From Pseudomonadota bacterium (GTDB lineage: Bacteria; Desulfobacterota; Desulfarculia; Desulfarculales; Desulfarculaceae): a DNA stretch of 64,000 bases. The DNA lies in the NCBI GenBank assembly GCA_018902755.1, contig JAHIQI010000038.1:62001-126000 (forward strand), given 5' to 3'. The translations under genes were made by a program, and so were the position numbers. Below are positions 26,304 through 34,704 of this stretch, piece by piece (within the stretch, counting starts at the first letter, position 1; every line of letters starts with the position of its first letter). The notes below the pieces were generated by a model that searched no databases, was not told the origin of the DNA, and saw only the letters and a list, made by a program, of their open reading frames with translations.

Positions 26304-26873
26304 CTACTCGCGGTACTTACCCGGCTCCAAAAGTACGTGGTCTTGGTTGGGTTCGGGATGCAGGAACACGTTCACCGATTCGTTGCGTTGGGTAGTGAGG
26401 TCAAGGCCGGTGAAGTCGGGCTGGATGGGCAGCTCGCGGTGGCCGCGATCCACCAGCACGGCCAGGTCCACCGAGGCCGGGCGGCCAAGGGAGAAGATGG
26501 CCTCCAGGGCGGCGCGCACCGTGCGGCCGGAGAAGATCACGTCGTCGATCAAGACCAGGTGGCGGCCTTCCACCGGGAAGTTAATCACCGTGTCGTTGAG
26601 CTTGGGCACCTGGCGCAAGCGGGTCCAGTCGTCGCGGTAAAAGGCGATGTCCACCAGCCCCTTGTCCAGGTTGAGCGAACCGCCAGAAGCCTGGGCCATG
26701 GCCGCCTCAATGCGCCGTAGCAACAGGTCACCCCCGGTGTGGATGCCCACCAGACCCAGGCCGCCAGGCTCGGGATGACGGCGCAGCAATCCCAGGGCGA
26801 TCTCCCGGATGCCCTGGGAAATGTCCTGACTGTCAAAGACAGGGCGGGGCTGATTTATGCTGGCGGACTGCAT
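26304..26873 (-). CDS. pyrR: PyrR, pyrimidine regulator / uracil phosphoribosyltransferase
   Basis: 189 aa from ATG 26873, matching usual PyrR length; an in-frame TTG at 26921 would add 16 residues. PRPP-binding loop VLIDDVIFSGRTVRAAL and LAVLVDRGHRELPIQPDF are diagnostic of PyrR. In Bacillus it binds pyr leader RNA to promote attenuation and has weak UPRTase activity. No pyr genes lie nearby, so its targets must be elsewhere, or only the enzyme activity is used. Confidence 0.88.
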   Translation of the reverse strand: MQSASINQPRPVFDSQDISQGIREIALGLLRRHPEPGGLGLVGIHTGGDLLLRRIEAAMAQASGGSLNLDKGLVDIAFYRDDWTRLRQVPKLNDTVINFPVEGRHLVLIDDVIFSGRTVRAALEAIFSLGRPASVDLAVLVDRGHRELPIQPDFTGLDLTTQRNESVNVFLHPEPNQDHVLLEPGKYRE

Positions 26874-26939
26874 GTTGTTATGCGCTACTCTTTTTGCCAA
26901 TGGTTTTCTTACATGGGGCAAGCCAGCGGGAAAGATTCT

Positions 26940-26968
26940 TTGATAGCAAGAAGTTGAGGTATTGTCAA
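26940..26968 (-). promoter_or_regulatory. Candidate sigma-70 promoter of pyrR
   Basis: Minus strand TTGACA (26968-26963), 17-bp spacer, TATCAA (26945-26940). The predicted start is about 60 bases before the ATG. Confidence 0.55.
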
Positions 26969-26990
26969 GAAATAGGATGGGATTTAGACC

Positions 26991-27025
26991 GGCGCGCCGG
27001 ATTCCAAAAGCCGTCCCGGCGCGCC
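26991..27025. repeat. GC-rich hairpin downstream of the DsrE-like gene
   Basis: Perfect 10-bp arms GGCGCGCCGG (26991-27000) and complement (27016-27025), 15-nt loop. No U-tract on either side, so it is a poor intrinsic terminator. It may still end or protect the DsrE-like transcript, whose stop lies 11 bp away. Confidence 0.45.
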
Positions 27026-27035
27026 AACCTCGTAA

Positions 27036-27356
27036 TCAATAGCTCAGTATCTTGTCCGCCTTTTGAATTTGCTCGTAGAGAAATTTCATGTTGGAGAGCT
27101 TCATGAACTGATCTTCATCCACACCGTGGATGCCCATGCACTTGCCTCAGGCGACCAACACCCCCTCGCTCAGAGCAAAAAGCTTGGCCTCCTCCCTGAT
27201 AGGGAAGGTCTGGCTGTCACCCTCGTAAAGGTCGGCGGCACCGCCGTTCAAAAAGATCGTTACTTCCTCATTTTGATTGAGCAGGAAATTGCCCAGCCTC
27301 ACCGCGTTCCATTTGATCTCCGGATCTTGGCTGGAGAGGACCAGTAAGATTTGCAT
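27036..27356 (-). CDS. DsrE-like protein with predicted selenocysteine (in-frame TGA)
   Basis: 106 aa when TGA at 27149-27147 is read as Sec70. The upstream part (MQILLVLSSQDPEIKWNAVRLGNFLL...) has the DsrE/F-like alpha-beta fold. The frame then continues past TGA as U-G-K-C-M-G-I-H-G-V...MKFLYEQIQKADKILSY, which is just what DsrE-family proteins show after their C-G-x-C motif (LACGxCL..RG). A hairpin with apical GGT starts 15 bases after the TGA (see 27116). ATG is preceded by AAGGA. A plain nonsense mutation is the alternative, but the intact downstream frame argues against it. Likely a thiol/sulphur-transfer or redox protein. Confidence 0.75.
27116..27132 (-). promoter_or_regulatory. SECIS-like hairpin
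   Basis: Minus strand CATCCAC-GGT-GTGGATG, perfect 7-bp stem. The apical loop begins 22 nt after the in-frame TGA. Bacterial SECIS elements sit directly downstream of UGA and often carry GGU in the apical loop, as in E. coli fdhF. Confidence 0.55.
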
Positions 27357-27471
27357 AGCCAATCCTTATCAACGAGTTTAATTGGATATGGCTATATTAC
27401 CTCTTTCAGCAAGCCCCACCAAGCGTATAGGGCATCGCATCGCGTATCGTTAGGATGTAGAAGGGGTTGGC

Positions 27472-27867
27472 CTACCAGGGGCCCCACATGTCCCAGTCCA
27501 CCGGCCCGCTGGACCAGCCGTCCATGTAGTCCAGGCGGTCCTGGCCTCCCTGGTTGTACATGTCCCAGGCTAGTTGCTTGAAGCGCTGGTAGTCCTGCCA
27601 GGTGCCCACCCACAGGCATTGCCCGTTGGCCGCGTCGGCCCACAGGTAATAGTCCTTGCCGCCCCGCACCAGGTGCAGGATGCGGTGCTGGGGCATGGAC
27701 TCCAGGTGCTTCATGCGCGCCGGGGTGTCGGCGGGGACGGCGTCAAAACCAGAGGATATGAGAAGGCGGTCGGTTTGCTGAATCGCCTCCTGGCTGTTGG
27801 GTCCCATGCAGGCGCTCATGGCCAAGGCCAGGCAGAGGGTCAGGGCCGCCAATAGCAATCGTTTCAT
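27472..27867 (-). CDS. Lipoprotein of unknown function
   Basis: 131 aa. Clear lipoprotein signal (MKRLLLAALTLCLALAMSAC, lipobox Cys20). The mature part has a small beta-like domain (HLVRGGKDYYLWADAANGQCLWVG) and a Trp/Asp-rich tail ending WDMWGPW. I know no family for it. It starts 29 bp after the P1 peptidase stop on the same strand. Confidence 0.7.
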   Translation of the reverse strand: MKRLLLAALTLCLALAMSACMGPNSQEAIQQTDRLLISSGFDAVPADTPARMKHLESMPQHRILHLVRGGKDYYLWADAANGQCLWVGTWQDYQRFKQLAWDMYNQGGQDRLDYMDGWSSGPVDWDMWGPW

Positions 27868-27895
27868 GTGGGTTCCAATCGTGGTTGAGGTGTGG

Positions 27896-28906
27896 CTAGC
27901 GGTTGGCCAGATCGCGGAAAGCGGGCCAGTTGCCCAGGCTCTGAGCAGCCAAGACCGCCCGGATGATGGCCCGGCTCAGGCAGTCGGCCGCGGCCCGGCC
28001 TATCTCGCTCACCGCCGTGGCCTCGGGCGGGCCGAAAAAGCCGGGCGACGAGGGTAGGGGCCGCCCGCCGGTGGCCAGGGCGAAGATGGTGTCCCCATCG
28101 AACATGGTGTGGGCCGGGCGTATGGCCCGGGCCAGGCCGTCCTGGGCCATCTGGGCCATCTTCTTGCACTGGGCCTTGGTCAAGGTGGCGTCGGTGGCCA
28201 CCACCCCGATGGTGGTGTTCTTGGCCGCCTCCGCCTGGGGAGGCCAGGGCGGCAGCACCTTGGCCTGGGCGGCGTCCGGGCCGAACTCGTGGCCCAGTTC
28301 CAGGCCCAGCTCCCAGAACAGGCCCGTGGCCGGGTTGAGTAGCGAACCCAGGGAGTTGACCGCCACCAGGGCCCCCACGGTGATCCCGCTGTCCAGCACT
28401 TCGCTGGCCGCTCCCAGGCCGCCTTTCATGCCGCCGGCCACCGCGCCGGTGCCCGCGCCCAGGCAACCCAGAGTGATGGGCTTTTCACTGGCCGCCTCAC
28501 AGGCGGCGCGGCCCCAGTCCGGCCCCACCGGGGGCACGAACTCCGCGCCGCGCCCCAGGTCGTAGAGCACCGCGCCGGGCACGATGGGGGCCACGTGGCC
28601 CTGATCGTCCAAGGGAAAGCCGATGCCCTGCTCGCTGAGCCAACGCACCGCGCCGTCGGCGCAGGCCAGCCCGTACACCGAGCCGCCGCTGAGGCTCACC
28701 GCGTGCGCCTGTTCCACCAGATTCACCGGGTCCAGCAGGTCGGTCTCCCGGGTGCCGGGGGCCGCGCCGCGCACGTCCACCCCGGCGGTGGCTCCGCTGG
28801 GGCATAGCACCAGGGTGCAGCCGCACAGAGCCTGGCGGTCGGTGTAGGAGCCGACCTTGAGGCCAGCCACGTCGGTGATGCAGTTGTTGGGACCGGGTTG
28901 GCTCAA
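27896..28906 (-). CDS. P1 family (S58/DmpA-like) peptidase
   Basis: 336 aa from TTG 28906 (GGGAGAG eight bases upstream). An in-frame TTG at 28963 would add 19 residues of poor quality. DmpA-type features: NNCITDVAGLKVG at the N-terminus, GSVYGLACADG, and VALVAVNSLG-type segment (seen as GALVAVNSLGS) whose Ser is the autoprocessing nucleophile that creates the alpha and beta chains. These enzymes release N-terminal amino acids from peptides or amides. Substrate is unknown. Confidence 0.85.
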   Translation of the reverse strand: MSQPGPNNCITDVAGLKVGSYTDRQALCGCTLVLCPSGATAGVDVRGAAPGTRETDLLDPVNLVEQAHAVSLSGGSVYGLACADGAVRWLSEQGIGFPLDDQGHVAPIVPGAVLYDLGRGAEFVPPVGPDWGRAACEAASEKPITLGCLGAGTGAVAGGMKGGLGAASEVLDSGITVGALVAVNSLGSLLNPATGLFWELGLELGHEFGPDAAQAKVLPPWPPQAEAAKNTTIGVVATDATLTKAQCKKMAQMAQDGLARAIRPAHTMFDGDTIFALATGGRPLPSSPGFFGPPEATAVSEIGRAAADCLSRAIIRAVLAAQSLGNWPAFRDLANR

Positions 28907-28975
28907 GCCTTGCTCTCCCTTGCTTGGTAGTGCCTGGTTATTATGCCCTATTTTCCGCGTCAACCAAACGCTTAG

Positions 28976-29011
28976 TCAAAAAAGGCCCCGGCCGAAACCG
29001 GCCGGGGCCTT
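28976..29011 (-). terminator. Intrinsic terminator of the PEPCK gene
   Basis: 13-bp stem AAGGCCCCGGCCG (28982-28994) with complement 28999-29011, loop AAAC. On the minus strand it is followed by TTTTTTGAC. It lies 28 bp past the stop codon. Confidence 0.9.
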
Positions 29012-29038
29012 GCTATGCTGCGAAATAGGGCGCTTAGC

Positions 29039-31006
29039 CTACTTGGAGGCGTTCAGCTCCTTGAGCTGCTCGATGCTGATGATCGCGCCGTATTTGGCCT
29101 TGAGCTCTTCCATCTGCTTGCGCTGCGCGTCGTAGATGGTGAAGAGGCGCTCAGGAATGTTCTCCTCTTTCTTGAAGGCATCGTACTGCAGGTCGATGCG
29201 GGCCAGGATCTTGTCGGCGTACAGGGAGAACTGCTTGTCGTAGAGCTCCTTGGGGTATTCCTTGTCCAGCAGCTCGGCGAACATGGCCTTGAGGTCTTCG
29301 TACTCGGGCAGCAGGCCCACCGGGGAGGGTATGGAGCCCACCTCGTTGTGGATCAGGCGATCCAGCCAGCTCAGCCACACCTTGACGTCGCGCTTTTCGC
29401 CCAACAGGCCGCCGCCCTCGCCGCCGCGGGCTTCGTGGGTCAGGAAGTAGTTGAGTCCGGCCATGATGGGCCGGTGCTCGGGGGCGATGGCGTCGTTATT
29501 GAAGAAATCGAACTGGGCCACCATGTTGTCGCCCAAGGCGCCGGGGATGAAGGGCTGGTTGGCCCAGGGCTGACGCTTCACGCCGGTGGCGCCCACCTCG
29601 GTGGCCGTGGCCTTGCTCACGATAGAGGCGCCGATGACCACGCCCTCGTCGGCGTCGCGGGCCACGCGCACCGGAGGCATGGTGTCCGCGTCGCGGCCGT
29701 TGTAGGTGAAGACCTTGGTGATCACGCCAGAGGGGTCGTGCAGCTTGTCGCTGCAGTTGGCCAGCACTTCGGCGCGCATGGTGAAGCGGGCGTTGGCGTG
29801 GGACAGGGGGATGTCCTTGCCGGCGGCGTCCTTCTTGCCCTCGGTCCACTCACCCTGGAAGTTGAAGCCCTCTTTCGGGGTTTCTTCGCCGCTGCCCAAC
29901 CAGTAGGGCACGCCGTCCTTGACCAGGATGTTGGAGAAGATGACCTCGGCCTTTTCCTTGCGCAGCAGTTCCATGATCATGGGATCGTCGGTCCAGTTCA
30001 CGTCCTGGATGATGCCGAAGATGCCGGTCTCGGGGTTGATGCTGCGGATGGTGCCGTCCTCGGCGATCCAGATCTGGGCCAAGTCGTCGCTGATGAATTG
30101 CTCGCCCACCATGGCCGTGGTGGTCTTGCCGCAGCCCGAGGGAGCCGCGCCCGCGAAGAAGGTCACGCGGCCGCCGGGGCCCTTGAGGCCGGTGATGAAC
30201 ATGTGCTCGGAGAGCTCGCGGCCCGCGCGGTAGTAGGTGGCGCGGTCCACGGCAAAGCGGTGGTTGCCCTTCTTGAGAAGCAGGGTGTTGCCCGCGTAGG
30301 TGCAGAAGGTGCTGAAGGTGGTCTGGAAGGAACGGTCCATGAGCACGCGCGCGTTGGGCAGGTCCGCGGGGGTGTTGGGGCCCTGGCAGTGCACGTTGGT
30401 GAAGAAGTGGCCCACGCGGTCCACCTCGTCGTCGAACTGCGCGAAGCAGTTGCGGTACAAGAGCTCGGCCGAGTGGCACACGTACAGGGAGGTGGTGGCC
30501 TCGATGGCCGGGATGGTGGCCGCCGCGCCCACCGGTCCGCGGGAGTAGAAGCCGATGACCAGGGTCATGCCCTTCATCATGCCGACCATGTGCTCTTTGA
30601 CGTAGGCGTAGGCATCCTTGCGCTCCAGGCGGTTGGCCAGGGAGCTTACGGTGTCCTCGGGGTTGGCGATGTAAAAGGTGCGGTCCACGATGCGGGCCTG
30701 TTCCTCGGCCAGATCGTAGTGCAGGGTGTGGCCGGGGACGGTCAGGGTCTGTTCCTCACCCAGGGTGAGGCACAGCTCGCGGATGCGTTGCACGTCCTGC
30801 TCGCTGCCGGTGTTCACGAAAACCTTATCCGGCTGACCCAGGGCGATGGTGTTGGCTATCTTCATCCGAGCCTGGGGGTTTTTGATCTTTTCGATTTTGG
30901 CGAACTCGGTGTCGTCCATGGCCTCGCGCAGTACGCGGTCAACCTGGTCCTGTTTGACTCCACCAATGTCTGTGAGGATATCAACTCCATTATTGAGCTT
31001 TAGCAT
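29039..31006 (-). CDS. pckG: Phosphoenolpyruvate carboxykinase (GTP)
   Basis: 655 aa, near the usual size of GTP-type PEPCK. Converts oxaloacetate and GTP to PEP for gluconeogenesis. P-loop with the reactive Cys in FAGAAPSGCGKTTT (about 291), the substrate-loop segment PEDTVSSLANRLERKDAYAYVKE, and metal-site DVNWTDDPMIMELL. AAGGAG lies six bases before ATG. Single-gene transcript with its own terminator. It fits an organism making sugars from acetyl-CoA or C2/C3 acids, consistent with the beta-oxidation genes. Confidence 0.92.
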   Translation of the reverse strand: MLKLNNGVDILTDIGGVKQDQVDRVLREAMDDTEFAKIEKIKNPQARMKIANTIALGQPDKVFVNTGSEQDVQRIRELCLTLGEEQTLTVPGHTLHYDLAEEQARIVDRTFYIANPEDTVSSLANRLERKDAYAYVKEHMVGMMKGMTLVIGFYSRGPVGAAATIPAIEATTSLYVCHSAELLYRNCFAQFDDEVDRVGHFFTNVHCQGPNTPADLPNARVLMDRSFQTTFSTFCTYAGNTLLLKKGNHRFAVDRATYYRAGRELSEHMFITGLKGPGGRVTFFAGAAPSGCGKTTTAMVGEQFISDDLAQIWIAEDGTIRSINPETGIFGIIQDVNWTDDPMIMELLRKEKAEVIFSNILVKDGVPYWLGSGEETPKEGFNFQGEWTEGKKDAAGKDIPLSHANARFTMRAEVLANCSDKLHDPSGVITKVFTYNGRDADTMPPVRVARDADEGVVIGASIVSKATATEVGATGVKRQPWANQPFIPGALGDNMVAQFDFFNNDAIAPEHRPIMAGLNYFLTHEARGGEGGGLLGEKRDVKVWLSWLDRLIHNEVGSIPSPVGLLPEYEDLKAMFAELLDKEYPKELYDKQFSLYADKILARIDLQYDAFKKEENIPERLFTIYDAQRKQMEELKAKYGAIISIEQLKELNASK

Positions 31007-31649
31007 GAGGACTCCTTCTGATTATCGTCGCACTAGACGGTTAAATAGGGGATGGGCTGAGGCGAACACCCGGATGGGGGAAGAACTTCTGACTAAACAA
31101 AATTTATTCCAAAAGTTCACCGACCCACCGGCCCCGTGAAATGGCGCCGGTGCGCGGGCGTCCGTTGAGCACTGTTTACGCCAAACCGGCAATACCCGGC
31201 CACCCATGGCCTCGCTGCATTGCCGACCAACCAAGTTAAAGGGGTTTCATTCTATGCAGCGGGGTAGGCACGCGTCAAGATGGTTGCAGCGTCTGATTTC
31301 GAATTAATTGCGCTTTATTATGGCCTCCCGGTAGGGCACATTCGCACTTGCCGCGGATGACGCCATACAAGGCTTGGGATTTGCCCGGTTTGCCTGGTTT
31401 CGACTTTACCCGCTTAAAAGTTTACATAATATATCTTATGCGACGTTATAAATAACGGGAGGCCAGTATTTAAGGGAAGCTGGAAAAATAGCGATGTATG
31501 ACACACATTTTTTCAGTTATTTATCTTTTTATCTTTATTAATATTATGAAGTTAAATAGCTTTATATTCGTTTTTATTGACTTAATAGTTATTGCTTGCC
31601 ACCGAGCACCCTGCGGAGCTAAAATTTACCAAAACAAGGAGGTATCTCC
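31007..31649. other. Long AT-richer intergenic region
   Basis: 643 bp between divergent pckG and a small exported protein. No ORF or RNA gene was recognised. 31400-31590 is distinctly AT-rich, with a GTTAT-AA-ATAAC palindrome at 31446-31457 and a possible -35 TTGACT at 31577-31582 without a good -10. Promoters for both flanking genes must lie here. Confidence 0.5.
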
Positions 31650-31952
31650 ATGAGAGCCATACTCGCCTGTTTCCTGCTTCTGGCCCTGTTGACCTGCGCC
31701 GCGCCGGCCATGGCCTCGCCGCCCGGGGCGACCCCGCAAGGCGGCGCCCTGAGCCTGTACAGCCCGCCGCCCCGCTATCAAATATTCCAGGCTGCCAAGC
31801 CTTACGGCGGCATGCTCATGGTGGACACCCAGAGCGGCAAGTCCTGGCAGCGGGTCATTGTGAACACACCCCAGGGCATCCGCATACGTTGGGTGGAATT
31901 GCCTAGGGTGGAAAAGTTCCCCACAGGCAACGAAACCATTATGTGGGACTAG
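31650..31952 (+). CDS. Small exported protein, unknown function
   Basis: 100 aa. Signal peptide MRAILACFLLLALLTCAAPAMA with an AxA-type cleavage site near residue 22. The mature part is about 78 residues with a Pro-rich start (YSPPPRYQIF) and beta-type segments (IRIRWVELPRVEKF). ATG has AAGGAGG seven bases upstream. Its last 14 bases overlap the end of the convergent isomerase gene. No family recognised. Confidence 0.7.
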   Translation: MRAILACFLLLALLTCAAPAMASPPGATPQGGALSLYSPPPRYQIFQAAKPYGGMLMVDTQSGKSWQRVIVNTPQGIRIRWVELPRVEKFPTGNETIMWD

Positions 31953-32877
31953 ACCCCGGCTCCCACAAGGCACGCAAAACCTCGGCGGCCCGCCGCGCCC
32001 CGTTCAGACCGGGCGGTGGGCCTTCGTATTCCACGCTGAAGGCCCCGGCATAGCCCACAGCCCTTAGCGCCTCCAAACGGGCTCGGTACCCCAGGCGTTT
32101 GGCCTCGGCGATCGCGTCGCCGCCGTGAGCCTTGTAGTGGACGTGCACCGCCCGAGGAGCCAAGGCAGCCACCCCGGCCAAGGCGTCCTGATCCCGGTAA
32201 AAGTTGTCCAGATCCAGGCACACACCCAGGCAGTAGCCCCGCAAGCGCTCTATTGTATACAAAAGATCACCCGGTAGGCCGCTGATCCCCCAGTGGTTCT
32301 CCATCCCCAGGGCCAGGCCCAACTGAGCCGCCCGTTCGGCCAGAGGCTCCAGGGAACGCGCCGCCCTATCCAAATCCTCTTTGGGGTATGACGGCGGAGC
32401 CACCCCGTGGCCCCGGTCGCGGGCATAGCCGGCCCTGGCCAGGGCAAGGTAGGTCAAGCCCCCGGCCCATCCCAGGGAGGCGCGCCGCCGGGCCTGCCTG
32501 GTGCGTAACGAGCTGACAATTTCTAATAAATGCCCCAGGTTGAGCCCACTGCTGGCCAAGGCCACCCGCACCACGCTCACCCCCATATCCGAGCAGACCT
32601 CAAGCAGGGCAATACATCGCTTGGTGGCAGCGTCCAGCCGCCTGGGCGAAGCGTCATAAGGGATGGTCAGGCTCAGAGCACCCTGCCCCAATCCAGCCTG
32701 GCGGCTGAGCTCGCCCAAACGGCCCAGGGCCTCAGGCTCCAGGGAAGGCAACAAACGGTCCAGCCACTCCACCCCTTGGAAGCCGTTTTGAGCCGCCAAG
32801 CGGGTCAAATCCCAGGCGCTAATTTTTTTGCTAAGTATTTCAGGCAGGAGGGAAACCTGGGCCAACAGGACCCGCAT
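31939..32877 (-). CDS. Sugar phosphate isomerase/epimerase (AP endonuclease family 2 TIM barrel)
   Basis: 312 aa. TIM-barrel metalloprotein. Metal-ligand strands are visible as GLALGMENHWG (Glu), VCLDLDNFY (Asp), RAVHVHYKAHGG (His) and GAFSVEYEGPPP (Glu), the standard xylose-isomerase-like set. The start ATG is two bases after the stop of the HAD gene, so they are co-transcribed. A role in sugar or polyol isomerisation is inferred from the family, not specific. Confidence 0.78.
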   Translation of the reverse strand: MRVLLAQVSLLPEILSKKISAWDLTRLAAQNGFQGVEWLDRLLPSLEPEALGRLGELSRQAGLGQGALSLTIPYDASPRRLDAATKRCIALLEVCSDMGVSVVRVALASSGLNLGHLLEIVSSLRTRQARRRASLGWAGGLTYLALARAGYARDRGHGVAPPSYPKEDLDRAARSLEPLAERAAQLGLALGMENHWGISGLPGDLLYTIERLRGYCLGVCLDLDNFYRDQDALAGVAALAPRAVHVHYKAHGGDAIAEAKRLGYRARLEALRAVGYAGAFSVEYEGPPPGLNGARRAAEVLRALWEPGSSPT

Positions 32878-32879
32878 CA

Positions 32880-33563
32880 CTACCCTGCCCTGTTGAATCC
32901 CAGGTGATGGGCCAACTCGTCCAGGCCGTCAAAAATCGCGTGAGCCTGGGCAAGGTGCTCTCGGCCCAGGGTGGTGGCCACAGCGTAGCAAACCGCGCCC
33001 GCAGCCCGGGCGGCGGCGATGCCCGCCGGGGCGTTCTCCACCACCAGGCAATCCACGGCTGCCACGCCCAGGGCCTGGGAGGCCTTGAGATAGGGCTCGG
33101 GATGGGGCTTGTGTTGCCCCACGTCGTCCGAGGTGACTATGTGCGCGAATCCCCGCAACAATTCACCAGGCAGGCAGCTTTCCACCTGGTCGCGGCGGGA
33201 GCTGGTTACCAGGGCTGTGGGCACTCCCTGGCCCGCCAGGGCGGCCAGCAGCCCGGCCGCGCCGGGAAAGGGCGTCACCTGGTGGGCGAACTCTTCCAAG
33301 TAGAGGCGGCGCTGATCGTCCAGCAGGTGCAGCATGAACTCCGCCGCCCCCTGCCCCGGCGGCAACACCACGCCCTGCTCGTTGAGAAGTTTTTCCAGGA
33401 CCTCGGTCTGCAAACAGCCCTCGTGGGCCAGCACGAACTCCCGCTCCACTCTCAGGCCAGCCCCACGCATCACCCGCAGCCAGGCGGCGGAGTGCTGCTC
33501 CATGGAGTCCAGCACCACTCCGTCCATGTCGAACAGCACCGCCTGGTAGCTGAAATCATTCAT
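32880..33563 (-). CDS. HAD-superfamily hydrolase (beta-phosphoglucomutase-like)
   Basis: 227 aa from ATG 33563 (GAAGAAGG seven bases upstream). Motif I VLFDMDGVVLDS with the nucleophile Asp, motif II TALVTSS, and motif III/IV QHKPHPEPYLKA...CLVVENAPAGIAAARAAG. A cap of the beta-PGM/phosphatase type lies between motifs I and II. Probable sugar-phosphate phosphatase or mutase. Overlaps the end of the upstream gene by 8 bp. Confidence 0.82.
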   Translation of the reverse strand: MNDFSYQAVLFDMDGVVLDSMEQHSAAWLRVMRGAGLRVEREFVLAHEGCLQTEVLEKLLNEQGVVLPPGQGAAEFMLHLLDDQRRLYLEEFAHQVTPFPGAAGLLAALAGQGVPTALVTSSRRDQVESCLPGELLRGFAHIVTSDDVGQHKPHPEPYLKASQALGVAAVDCLVVENAPAGIAAARAAGAVCYAVATTLGREHLAQAHAIFDGLDELAHHLGFNRAG

Positions 33564-34242
33564 GTTGCGCCTTCTTCGGCAGGCTGAGGCCGCTGACCAC
33601 GCCATGGCAGAGGCAGGAGGTGACCACCAGCCAGTTCCCGCCTTGCGATCCTATCTGATCTTTGATTTGCAGCATCTCCCCGGGCAGACAGCCGCCCACG
33701 CCGGGAGCCAACTGACGGCTGCGCAGCACCGCCACGCTCCAGCCCGAGGGGTTCATCCCGGCCAGGCGTTGGTACAGGGGCTCGCCTCGCGGCTTGCCGG
33801 TGACCGTGCAAAGCTTGGGCGGCTCGGGGCAATCGTCCGGGCACAGGAAATCGGCCAGGCTCACGAAGAATTGGCCCTCTTCCCCCCGAAACACCGAGGA
33901 CATCGGAGGCAGAACCTCTTCGGGGACTTCCACGGCCCGCGCCCCCTGGGGAGCCAACTCGGCCAGGAGCCAATCGTGCAGCAGATGGCGGGGCAAGGCG
34001 GGCACCACCCAAGCGGGCGGCTGGTTTGTGGCCAAGGCGGGGGCCAGGAATTCTACTCCCGCCGCCTGCACCAACTCCGCGCCCTGTTCACGGGCCAGGG
34101 CCAAGAGGGCCTCATCGGGCTTTGGCTCCACCACCGTAGCCACCCGGCCGGGCAGGCGCTCCAGGGCCAAACGGCCGAAGCGCCCTCCCCCTACCACCAG
34201 GATGTCACGTCTCGCTTGTTTTTTGCTTTGCGCGGCGTTCAT
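33556..34242 (-). CDS. Rossmann-like hypothetical protein with Cys-containing C-terminus
   Basis: 228 aa. The N-terminus DILVVGGGRFGRLALERLP is a nucleotide-binding G-x-G-x-x-G strand-loop-helix like TrkA-N or siroheme-synthase domains, but the rest does not match those families clearly. The C-terminal half has DFLCPDDCPEPPKLC and GNWLVVTSCLCHG, i.e. five Cys that could bind metal. First gene of a short run with the HAD hydrolase and isomerase. Function unknown. Confidence 0.65.
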   Translation of the reverse strand: MNAAQSKKQARRDILVVGGGRFGRLALERLPGRVATVVEPKPDEALLALAREQGAELVQAAGVEFLAPALATNQPPAWVVPALPRHLLHDWLLAELAPQGARAVEVPEEVLPPMSSVFRGEEGQFFVSLADFLCPDDCPEPPKLCTVTGKPRGEPLYQRLAGMNPSGWSVAVLRSRQLAPGVGGCLPGEMLQIKDQIGSQGGNWLVVTSCLCHGVVSGLSLPKKAQHE

Positions 34243-34259
34243 GGGCCAAGTATGGCCCC

Positions 34260-34601
34260 TCAGCCTTGGGAGCGCAAATCATCCAGGTTTTGGCGGGCCT
34301 GAGGCACGGCCTGGTGCACGAAATCCAGGCGGGAGCAGGCGTAGTCCGGGCACGGCGCGCAGGTGGCGTGGCCCCTCTCCTGGGCGCAAGCGCGAATGTC
34401 GCATTGGTGGCAATGGCCGAACAGCGGCTCGTTGGGCGAATGGCAGCCCGCGCAGTTGATCTGCCCGGGGGTGATCTCGGCCTTGTACATACGAGACCAC
34501 TCCTTGGCCGTCTTTTGGCGCAGAGCTTGGTCGTCGTTTTGCCAGGCCAGATGGGCCGGGCACTGGCTGCAATCCAGGCCGCAACAGGCAATATTACTCA
34601 T
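34260..34601 (-). CDS. DUF3795-type Cys-rich protein
   Basis: 113 aa with 13 Cys in CxxC-like pairs: ACCGLDCSQCPA, CAGCHS, HCHQCDIRACA, CAPCPDYAC. This is the DUF3795 pattern, found in many anaerobes. It suggests Zn or Fe-S binding; the function is unknown. It ends 17 bp before the Rossmann-like gene on the same strand, so the two may be co-transcribed. Confidence 0.75.
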   Translation of the reverse strand: MSNIACCGLDCSQCPAHLAWQNDDQALRQKTAKEWSRMYKAEITPGQINCAGCHSPNEPLFGHCHQCDIRACAQERGHATCAPCPDYACSRLDFVHQAVPQARQNLDDLRSQG

Positions 34602-34704
34602 GTGTCATATCCCGTTAGTGTTGCTCCCAAAAGCCTAACACTTTGACGGCCACGGCCCCGATTTTAGTTCTGCAAGCAGACTTGGTGGACGAACCCATCC
34701 AGCT

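Noticed and set aside
27147..27362. Short 71-codon DsrE-like protein ending at TGA
   Set aside because: The conserved second half of the family continues in frame after the TGA, so the stop is better read as selenocysteine.
29015..31003. Long open frame on the plus strand opposite pckG
   Set aside because: GC-rich codon shadow of a real gene. The sequence is His/Gly/Val/Leu-rich with no motif, and the minus-strand PEPCK is unmistakable.
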